Shown: in pieces, positions 6,654 through 12,661 of the stretch | Layout: every line of letters starts with the position of its first letter | How positions within the stretch are numbered: position 1 is the stretch's first letter | Assembly: GCA_023418095.1 (NCBI GenBank) | Contig: JAEZDL010000254.1 | Location: forward strand, 1 to 17,278 | Origin: Bacteroidota bacterium | Lineage (GTDB): Bacteria > Bacteroidota > Bacteroidia > Flavobacteriales_F > PHOS-HE28 | Reading direction: 5' to 3' | DNA length: 17,278 nucleotides | Made by a program: the position numbers and the translations under genes | Notes under the pieces: generated by a model | Seen by the model: only the letters and a program-made list of their open reading frames with translations | The model's database searches: none | What the model was told of the DNA's origin: nothing

Positions 6654-8207
6654 TTAGTTCACCTTAACGGCTTTCTTCACGATCGGTTCACCATCGAGAA
6701 GAAGCGTAACGTAATAAACGCCAGCGCTCAAGTTCGCGGTTAGCCATTCGTATTGGTACTGGCCGGCTTCCATTTGCGCTTCGTGCAACACGCGCAACTG
6801 TTTGCCGTCGCTGCTATTGGCCATCAGTTGCATGCGGCCACTACGTTCCAGGTTGTAGTACACCGTTGTTTGCTCGTTGAACGGCTTGGGTTGGATCCGC
6901 AGGTTGCGATCGCCGGCCGGATCGTTCAGACCCGTGGCGTCGTCGACCAGATCGCGTATGTCGCCATCAGGATTCTGGCAACAGGAGGCGAGGAGTTGCT
7001 CGAGTTGGTCGAGACGACCGGATAGCTCACTCACTTGATCATTAAGATTCGCGTTCGTAGCGGCTTGTTGAGCGATCACCTCTTGTTGCTCTTTATGACC
7101 TGCGATCAAGAGAGGGATCAGCCCCGTATAGTTTACACCTTTATGTTCAACGCTCTCATGGAGCAGATTACCGAGTGTATCGTATATGGCTGGAGCAACG
7201 GTGGAGCGGACTAACGATGGCAGAACATCTTCCAATTCTTGAGCGATCAATCCATACTGGACACCTTGATTGAATTGTAGGTCCGGGTGCTCATGTTCTA
7301 TGAAGTTGTAAGACTTCGGAGCCAGCGCCAGGAGCACTTCATTAATGTTCTCAATATCCTCAATATTGGTTTTGAACTGGGAGTCTGAAACGCTCCAATG
7401 GGGATCAGTTCCCCAAGTATCACCAGTAACCTTTAGATCACCTCGGAAAAAGCCAGCCCAACCCGTTGCATTAAGATCATTCTGAGTTGAAGGTGCTTCG
7501 CCAAAAACACCGAATGATGAATACCCCGTTGCAGGAGAAAGTACATACCCAGCCACACCGTAACGATCACCACCACCGGTTCCAAGCGCTGTCCCGTATA
7601 CCCCATAATTGGTCGTCCCTGTGGTAACAGCCTTCCCATAAACACCATGGTTAAGGGCTGTTCCCCAGCCCTCCCCGTGAACTCCATAGGTAATATTCGT
7701 ACCTTGTGCCACTCCAGAAATGGCCTTATTACCTTGGGTGGCGGAATAGTTTGCAGCATTATTTACTTGACCATATACACCAACATTCGTAATAGAAGCA
7801 TTTGTAGCCATGCCACTGATGCCATAATGCAAGGGTGCGGGAGCCTGACTTGTTGCATTATTTATGCTCGCGCTAATACCATATGCAATTGAGAATGGTC
7901 CTGGATAATTGCCATCTGTAGTAGTAGTCACCACTAGACCTGCCTCAGCGGCAGCAGTCGGTTTTCTCACCACATGCAACTTTCCTTTGGGTGTAGTTGT
8001 ACCGATACCAACAGTGTTATCGTCATTCGGACAGGCATTGCTTGTACCCACCGCAGTCCAAACATTGTGATTGTTGGCACCCCCGCTCATGGTCCATTCG
8101 CAATTATCTGGTAAAGTAGTTATCGGCCTCCAATGAAGCCTGCCGTCATCATCCGTCACCACAAACCGGAACATTTCACCGTTCACATCCTCGTAATCAG
8201 GCACCAA
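6654..8207 (-). CDS. Tail-fibre-like S74 chaperone protein with T9SS tail, C-terminal part of a split gene
   Basis: This 517-codon frame begins directly after an in-frame TAA (8210-8208) and is almost surely the distal part of the gene that starts at 8921. Residues about 110-238 hold irregular glycine-rich repeats around YGVYG (VGVYG 142, YGVHG 174, HGVYG 188, YGVYG 201, YGVAG 216, FGVFG 232), like trimeric tail fibres. The Peptidase_S74 intramolecular chaperone domain follows (about 272-375), with the self-cleavage dyad in SDSQFK (Ser274, Lys279) and GLIAQELEDVLPSLV. Then come a coiled coil (about 370-408) ending in CC, and a C-terminal T9SS sorting domain (LRIQPKPFNEQTTVYYNLE ... GVYYVTLLLDGEPIVKKAVKV). 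Alone it lacks a signal peptide, so without readthrough it could not be exported. Part of it (about 7570-8220) is markedly GATC-poor. Confidence 0.75.
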   Translation of the reverse strand: MVPDYEDVNGEMFRFVVTDDDGRLHWRPITTLPDNCEWTMSGGANNHNVWTAVGTSNACPNDDNTVGIGTTTPKGKLHVVRKPTAAAEAGLVVTTTTDGNYPGPFSIAYGISASINNATSQAPAPLHYGISGMATNASITNVGVYGQVNNAANYSATQGNKAISGVAQGTNITYGVHGEGWGTALNHGVYGKAVTTGTTNYGVYGTALGTGGGDRYGVAGYVLSPATGYSSFGVFGEAPSTQNDLNATGWAGFFRGDLKVTGDTWGTDPHWSVSDSQFKTNIEDIENINEVLLALAPKSYNFIEHEHPDLQFNQGVQYGLIAQELEDVLPSLVRSTVAPAIYDTLGNLLHESVEHKGVNYTGLIPLLIAGHKEQQEVIAQQAATNANLNDQVSELSGRLDQLEQLLASCCQNPDGDIRDLVDDATGLNDPAGDRNLRIQPKPFNEQTTVYYNLERSGRMQLMANSSDGKQLRVLHEAQMEAGQYQYEWLTANLSAGVYYVTLLLDGEPIVKKAVKVN

Positions 8208-8921
8208 TTACCGGATACGCACCGTGCGATCAAGCACATCGAGCCTCTCATCAGGCTCAACCCCCGCGGTATTCCAATCGCCGATACCGAAGTACCCTTC
8301 ATCACCATTTGGATCAGGAATGATCCGTGCCAACTCCAAACCATGAAGTTCCTGCGCTGTCATTATTGGAGTTGCTGGTGGCTCGTTGGTGAAGATGAAG
8401 CGCAACCGATCAGGCCCAAAATTCGGTTGGTCCTCCACATTGTCAGACCATGAGATGATAGCATCACTGCGATCGTCCTCACCTCCCATCATGCCAACGT
8501 ACATCATGTCGCTGGTCTTTGTGATCAACACTCCTGTGCCCATCCAAGGCCTATAACCTGCCAATTCGGTTCCCATACTGTCCAAATGCAACAGTGTGAG
8601 TGGTTGGTTCACCGGTGCGTTGAAGTCTCCGATTCCAAGCCTGCCGCTTAGATCGAGGCCGGTGTAACCATTTACGGTAAGAGCAGTTAGCGTGGGGGTA
8701 AGCCACATACAGCGGATGTCATCCGTCCACCATTGGATCGGAAAATTCATTTCATGCTTGATATTTAACTCGAACTGGTTGGCCGGATCATTTTCCCAGC
8801 CCACAAAGTCGGTGTTCGCATTTGCTATATTGAGTGGAGTAGTTACTTGAGCTTTTAGCGAACCAAGAACTACCATTGCACAGGTTAATATGATCAGCCT
8901 GAAATTCCTTTTTGTACTCAT
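8208..8921 (-). CDS. S74 surface protein, N-terminal part cut by an in-frame TAA
   Basis: ATG 8921 (MSTKRNFRLI) starts a typical signal peptide with cleavage after SLKA-Q at about residue 25. The rest (237 aa in all) resembles the N-terminal beta-rich part of Bacteroidota tail-fibre-domain surface proteins, with units such as LSGRLGIGDFNAPVNQPLTLLH and GYFGIGDW...ERLDVLDRTVRIR. The frame ends at TAA (8210-8208) but continues without any shift as LVPDYEDVNGEMFRFVV. A single CAA-to-TAA change (Gln to stop, RIRQLVPDY) would account for it. The uninterrupted product would be about 755 aa. On its own this part lacks the S74 and T9SS domains, so it may be trapped in the periplasm. A run of nine A residues (8939-8931) precedes the start. 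Confidence 0.75.
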   Translation of the reverse strand: MSTKRNFRLIILTCAMVVLGSLKAQVTTPLNIANANTDFVGWENDPANQFELNIKHEMNFPIQWWTDDIRCMWLTPTLTALTVNGYTGLDLSGRLGIGDFNAPVNQPLTLLHLDSMGTELAGYRPWMGTGVLITKTSDMMYVGMMGGEDDRSDAIISWSDNVEDQPNFGPDRLRFIFTNEPPATPIMTAQELHGLELARIIPDPNGDEGYFGIGDWNTAGVEPDERLDVLDRTVRIR

Positions 8922-8958
8922 TGTCTTTCGTTTTTTTTTGCGAAAGACCGGATACAAT

Positions 8959-9948
8959 TTATCTATCGATCAACATGAACTTGAACATGCCTTGCCTCCC
9001 ATTCGTATGCACCCGCATTACATAGGCTCCGCGCGCCCACGATCTTACATCAAGTGTCAACGTTCCAGTCGCCATCCCACCCTTCCATATCATGCGGCCC
9101 ATTGCATCATGGATACTCCCGGTTGATCCTTCAGGAACACCCTGCATCCCAAGTTCATCTGTCGCAGGGTTGGGATATATGGTGAAATTCGCCAAAACGC
9201 CTTCCGATATACCAATTGTATTGCGCGAGACGGAGACATTGTCGACTAATGTATACGACCGCGGATACCAAAGCTGGGTTGAGCCCGGAGTACCCAAATG
9301 AAGGGTATCAGTATTGGCATTATCGAAATGGTTGCCTAGCATCATGTACTGGTACGCGCTATCCGCTACGAATGTGCCGCTCACGAATGTCCATACCACC
9401 GTATCCGAAATGATCTCTGGGTGATAGACATGGGCGAAATTGCCTGGTGTTACGAGTTCATCACCTTGAAGCCATAGTCTCGGCTCCATTGTGAATAACA
9501 CGCCGATCTTGTTGGTCGCCAACCACCATACCTCGTAGTTCGCATTCCCCCCAAATCCCGCGTTCGTATAAAAGCTCACATCATAAGCCTGTCCAACTAT
9601 CAGTGGTTCCATTAGCTGTGACATCGCATATTCCATGTGTTGGGGAACATAATGGGTTATAAGCCCCACATATGCATCCCCTTCCTGTGGTTCCTGAAAG
9701 GTCATATGGTTCAACGGTACTCCATTCGTGGCTCCGTATGGGACACAGCGCAATAAATGATCAGGTGTACCGCTCGCAGAGAACCAATGTGTTGGTCCTG
9801 GGTAAAAGCTTAATCCAGCCATACATGAGTCGGTCTCCTCGAAACTGGGGTTTTGAACCAAATTCTGTGAGTACATAGGCAAGGCCACAACAAACAGAAA
9901 GCAGCCTAACAAAAGTGGTAAGCCTTTGCCGTGCCGTTTACTGTTCAT
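8959..9948 (-). CDS. T9SS type A sorting domain-containing secreted protein
   Basis: This 329-residue protein has a signal peptide from ATG 9948 (MNSKRHGKG, hydrophobic core, cleavage after MYSQ at about 28). A jelly-roll-like module typical of Bacteroidota secreted proteins follows (LVQNPSFEETDSC ... GPTHWFSASGTPDHL ... GDAYVGLITH ... LVDNVSV). The last 80 residues form the type IX secretion tail (FTIYPNPATDELGM, HDAMGRMIWKGG, LDVRSWARGAYVMRVHTNG, KFMLIDR). It should be exported through the outer membrane and anchored or released; the binding target is unknown. Starts further upstream (10029, 9978, 9963) are in frame, but only 9948 puts the signal peptide at the N terminus. The split S74 gene starts 37 nt after its stop, so the two are probably co-transcribed. 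Confidence 0.8.
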   Translation of the reverse strand: MNSKRHGKGLPLLLGCFLFVVALPMYSQNLVQNPSFEETDSCMAGLSFYPGPTHWFSASGTPDHLLRCVPYGATNGVPLNHMTFQEPQEGDAYVGLITHYVPQHMEYAMSQLMEPLIVGQAYDVSFYTNAGFGGNANYEVWWLATNKIGVLFTMEPRLWLQGDELVTPGNFAHVYHPEIISDTVVWTFVSGTFVADSAYQYMMLGNHFDNANTDTLHLGTPGSTQLWYPRSYTLVDNVSVSRNTIGISEGVLANFTIYPNPATDELGMQGVPEGSTGSIHDAMGRMIWKGGMATGTLTLDVRSWARGAYVMRVHTNGRQGMFKFMLIDR

Positions 9949-9989
9949 CGTTTGGTAAAGCATGTTGTTCAAGTTCATGTTGATGCGAT

Positions 9990-10023
9990 CCCCGGCACCG
10001 CCTATGGCGGTGGTTTTTCGGGG
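9990..10023. repeat. Hairpin in the leader of the T9SS cargo gene
   Basis: Inner arms CACCGCC (9996-10002) and GGCGGTG (10006-10012) enclose a 3-nt loop. Outer arms CCCCG (9990-9994) and CGGGG (10019-10023) pair around them. On the plus strand the inner stem is followed by GTTTTT, like an intrinsic terminator that would stop transcription entering the gene from the antisense side. On the minus strand there is no T-tract, so in the sense mRNA it is only a structured leader. Confidence 0.45.
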
Positions 10024-10168
10024 CGGCATCGATCCGGTCTTTCTTCACTCCTCTTTATTGTTCAGAATTCTGCAATGGTAACGGCTGGAGTAAATTCCTT
10101 CCCCAAAGCAAGTTAGTCCTTGTTCAGCGTCTGTCAAACGGCCTTCGAACAATGGACATCGTGAAGGC

Positions 10169-10206
10169 AGGTAACGCTGCCTGCAACTGCTGCAGGCGCG
10201 TTACCT
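10169..10206. repeat. 38-bp imperfect palindrome overlapping a promoter
   Basis: Outer arms AGGTAACGC (10169-10177) and GCGTTACCT (10198-10206) pair over 9 bp. Inner arms GCCTGCA (10179-10185) and TGCAGGC (10191-10197) pair over 7 bp around a 5-nt loop. Only one bulged T (10178) interrupts 16 bp of pairing. The right arm contains the first part of the -7 box TACCTTTG (10202-10209), so in DNA form it sits where a repressor dimer would block RNA polymerase. Operator, extruded cruciform and RNA hairpin are all possible. Confidence 0.6.
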
Positions 10207-10209
10207 TTG
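10202..10209 (+). promoter_or_regulatory. Consensus -7 box in the intergenic region
   Basis: TACCTTTG is an exact TAnnTTTG match on the plus strand, overlapping the right arm of the palindrome. No annotated plus-strand gene follows until 12662. If active, it would drive a short RNA ending at the terminator at 10259-10297. No good -33 box is seen because the palindrome fills that position. Confidence 0.4.
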
Positions 10210-10214
10210 TATCA

Positions 10215-10297
10215 GCTTGTTTTCATCTTCTTATAGAGTTGGTGGGACATGAGCGACCAAAAGCCCTCGGTGCGGCAAACACCGGGGGCTTCTTTGT
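10215..10297 (+). ncRNA. Candidate small RNA between a -7 box and a terminator
   Basis: A consensus -7 box (10202-10209) and a strong intrinsic terminator (10259-10297) on the same strand would define a transcript of roughly 80 nt. The start about 6 nt after the box is a guess from the promoter type. It contains GGTGGG then ATG (10249), so it could instead be the leader of a small ORF. No known RNA family was recognised, and no experimental evidence is available here. Confidence 0.2.
10259..10297. terminator. Bidirectional Rho-independent terminator
   Basis: Arms AAGCCCTCGGTG (10261-10272) and CACCGGGGGCTT (10280-10291) form a 12-bp stem with one G-U pair and a 7-nt loop. On the plus strand CTTTGTT follows. 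On the minus strand the stem is followed by TT, making a TTTT run with the stem end. It could end the glycosyltransferase mRNA on the minus strand and a small RNA on the plus strand. Confidence 0.7.
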
Positions 10298-10319
10298 TGC
10301 GCACATTGGCGCATTATTC

Positions 10320-10351
<32 letters not shown>

Positions 10352-10444
10352 CGCGCACACCTGGCGAGGTGATCGATCGAAGACCATTGGTATATGCGCT
10401 CATGATCTCCATTGGTGGAACAATGTAAGTTCTCAAAAAGAGAA

Positions 10445-10522
10445 ATGGTACTTTTCGTTCAAAAAGTTGATATCGAATTGGATGAAGACGGAGGCTTAGT
10501 ACCAATAGATCCTGAAGACTGA
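10445..10522 (+). CDS. Doubtful small ORF (25 codons)
   Basis: ATG at 10445 after AAAAAGAGAA opens a 25-codon acidic frame (FVQKVDIELDEDGGLVPIDP) ending at TGA 10520-10522. The amino-acid pattern looks more protein-like than the other frames here. The upstream sequence stays open in frame to a TGA at 10403, so this may be the 3' remnant of a lost gene instead of a complete peptide. I recognise no homologue. It is convergent with the glycosyltransferase gene. Confidence 0.15.
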   Translation: MVLFVQKVDIELDEDGGLVPIDPED

Positions 10523-10547
10523 CCACTTGAGGTAAATTACTCTCCGA

Positions 10548-11660
10548 TCACCCGATCAACTCCTCGAACAGCCGCAAATATTCATTGCGCCAGGCCTTTA
10601 CGCTATAGTGCATTACAACCGTCTTGCGGGCCTCGGCGCCCATGCGTGCGCGCAGGTCGGCATCTTCGATCAAGCGGCCGATCTTTTCCACCCATTCTTC
10701 CGTGGTCGCAGCGAGAAAACCGTTCACGCCATCGGTCACGATGCTGGTGTTCACACCTACAGGCGACATCACCGGCGGTATCCCCAAGCCCATATATTGC
10801 AGGCCTTTCATGCCGCATTTGCCGCGTGCCCATTCGGTATCCGGCAAAGGCATCAGGCCGATATCGATCGGCTCCAGGTCCTGCACTTCCGTAGCAGCTT
10901 TCCAGCGGATCACCTGGGCCTCCAGTTCCGGATCGTTGAAGTTCGGTTCCCCGATCAGCCGGATCCCGATCCGGTCACCGAAACGCTTTTTAAGTTCGAT
11001 CAAGGCCGGTCTTGCGAGCAGGAAATGCTGCACCGTGGTGATGCTTCCGCTCCAGCCGATCATCACTTTTGCTTTCTGCGAATGCTGTTTCGGCCTGTAC
11101 AGATCGGTATCGATCGTGGAAGGGATCACGCTCACCCGATCGTTCGATCGCTTTGCGTACGCGGCCAGGAAATCGTTCCCTGCGATCACCCGATCGGCCA
11201 GTGAGATCAGTGCGGCCGTCTTCCCCGGGTCCTTCAACCAGCTCCACCGCTTGTTGGCATCGCTCACGCTCTGCAGCCAGATCGCATCATCGAAATCATA
11301 GATCAACTTCGCGCGGCTTTTCCTGAACGCTTTTTCAAAATATGTGCTGCGCGTCATCAATGCCTGGCGGCAGATGAAGATGATATCGAATTCGTTCGTG
11401 CGCTGAACATCGCGCCTGCGGATCGAATACATCTTGTGCAGGATGCGCATCTTGCCCAGATAATTCCCTTTGCTGTAAACCACGGGATCATCTTCAGCGG
11501 AAATAAGCGGACTTAGCACGCATTCGAAACCATTTTCCCGAAGGTGACCCAAATACTGTTCAAAGCGATATCGCTGGTTGGGCGCACGTCCTTCCCGATG
11601 ATCCGCGATGAACAGCACGCGCGCCTTGGTCTGTGGTGATCGTTCGTTCATGCTGATCAT
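10548..11660 (-). CDS. Glycosyltransferase, GT-B fold (family 4-like)
   Basis: This 370-residue soluble enzyme has two Rossmann-like halves. The acceptor half starts with ARVLFIADHREGRAPNQRYR (13-32) and contains KLIYDFDDAIWL (118-129). The donor half includes VSVIPSTIDTDLYRP (176-190), VMIGWSGSITTVQH (199-212), DIGLMPLPDTEWARGKCGMK (266-285) and YMGLGIPPVMSPVGVN (289-304). This is the layout of family 1/4 glycosyltransferases that add a sugar from an NDP-sugar to a lipid-linked or surface glycan; the donor and acceptor cannot be read. Its ATG overlaps the methyltransferase stop as ATGA, so the pair is co-translated. An alternative start is Met4 (11651). The neighbouring NDP-sugar dehydratase supports a role in surface polysaccharide or protein glycosylation. 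Confidence 0.85.
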   Translation of the reverse strand: MISMNERSPQTKARVLFIADHREGRAPNQRYRFEQYLGHLRENGFECVLSPLISAEDDPVVYSKGNYLGKMRILHKMYSIRRRDVQRTNEFDIIFICRQALMTRSTYFEKAFRKSRAKLIYDFDDAIWLQSVSDANKRWSWLKDPGKTAALISLADRVIAGNDFLAAYAKRSNDRVSVIPSTIDTDLYRPKQHSQKAKVMIGWSGSITTVQHFLLARPALIELKKRFGDRIGIRLIGEPNFNDPELEAQVIRWKAATEVQDLEPIDIGLMPLPDTEWARGKCGMKGLQYMGLGIPPVMSPVGVNTSIVTDGVNGFLAATTEEWVEKIGRLIEDADLRARMGAEARKTVVMHYSVKAWRNEYLRLFEELIG

Positions 11661-12604
11661 TTTCGCGTGCCCAGCACATGCCAGTACGGCGGATCGGGCG
11701 AGAACTGAAGATCGGTGAGTCCCGCATTCTGCATCATGCTCCCGATCTGCGATCGGGAGAACCGCTTGCCCAAAGGTGTCCCGAAACGATCCAATGCATC
11801 GTTCCGGAGAATACGCATGGATTTGTTGTGGTAGTAGCTCAGCGGCAACAGATGCGACCAGCGGCGCTTTGGATCGAGCGAGCGGGCAAGCCGGGCGATC
11901 GTACGCAAAGGCAGATAGATCAGGAATGCGATCAACTCACAGGTGATGCGCTTGATCTTCGCTGGCGATCGCATGATCAGTTTGCGCAATACTTCGGTCA
12001 AGTGGAACAGCAACCTGTAGATGGGGCCACGTCCTTCGAGATCATAATAGAGATAGATCAGCATATGGCCACCAGGCTTCACTTTCCGGGCAAGTTCGAG
12101 CATTGCTTCAGCGGTCTGTGGCACATGGTGAAGCACACCGAGACAAACGACGAGATCGAACGTTCCATCGTTGAACGGGATCGCTCCGATGCCTGCCTGT
12201 GACCATCGCACGTTCTGCAGATCGTGGTGGGTGCCGGCCGCAGTGAAGATCGCCTCACTGGGATCCACCGCATCGATGCTGCCCACCTTGCCGCTCAGGT
12301 AACGGGTCCAACGTCCGCTCCCGCAGCCCATGTCCAGCACGATCGAATCGCGGTCGAGCAACGTTCGCGGTACGATATCGAAGTATTCGTCGCCCGCGAT
12401 GCGGATATCCTGTTCCGTGAAGCGATCGAATTTCTTCCATTCATCGGAAAAGGAACGTATGGTCGGCTCGTGGCGATGCCGGCTTCCATCGGCGAAACAA
12501 TACACCGGCCGGCCGGCCACCATCACTGTGCGCTCGGGATCGATCGAAAATGGCACCGGGCCCGTTGAGATATCGGTGGATGGCGTATCCAAAATCGCAG
12601 CCAA
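11657..12604 (-). CDS. Class I SAM-dependent methyltransferase
   Basis: The SAM-binding motif I is clear, SIVLDMGCGSGRW (87-99), followed by the acidic strand end IDAVDPS (110-116) and FDLVVCLGVLHHV, as in Methyltransf_11/25-type enzymes. The N-terminal part with PERTVMVAGRPVYCFADGS may be a degenerate Trm112-like segment, common in methyltransferases of polysaccharide loci. The middle (about 200-260) is Arg/Leu-rich and hydrophobic, perhaps for membrane contact. The likely substrate is a glycan or lipid-linked sugar, by context only. The start is uncertain: the longest frame uses TTG at 12604 (315 aa), while ATG 12523 would give 288 aa and still keep the catalytic domain. The glycosyltransferase gene overlaps its stop by 4 bp. 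It is divergent from the dehydratase gene across 57 bp. Confidence 0.82.
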   Translation of the reverse strand: MAAILDTPSTDISTGPVPFSIDPERTVMVAGRPVYCFADGSRHRHEPTIRSFSDEWKKFDRFTEQDIRIAGDEYFDIVPRTLLDRDSIVLDMGCGSGRWTRYLSGKVGSIDAVDPSEAIFTAAGTHHDLQNVRWSQAGIGAIPFNDGTFDLVVCLGVLHHVPQTAEAMLELARKVKPGGHMLIYLYYDLEGRGPIYRLLFHLTEVLRKLIMRSPAKIKRITCELIAFLIYLPLRTIARLARSLDPKRRWSHLLPLSYYHNKSMRILRNDALDRFGTPLGKRFSRSQIGSMMQNAGLTDLQFSPDPPYWHVLGTRK

Positions 12605-12649
12605 TGTACCAAGCTGCAGGGCCAGTGATGCAGCTTTCGCCGATCTTCA

Positions 12650-12657
12650 CACCTTTG
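12650..12657 (+). promoter_or_regulatory. -7-like element of the NDP-sugar dehydratase operon
   Basis: CACCTTTG differs from TAnnTTTG only at the first base and ends 4 nt before the ATG at 12662. It would make the mRNA leaderless. It lies in the 57-bp divergent gap that must also hold the promoter of the methyltransferase pair, for which no clear box is visible. Confidence 0.4.
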
Positions 12658-12661
12658 CAAC

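Noticed and set aside
7400..7860. Possible tandem DNA repeat or CRISPR-like array in the YGVYG region
   Set aside because: The repeats are at the protein level only, with uneven spacing and no conserved DNA unit.
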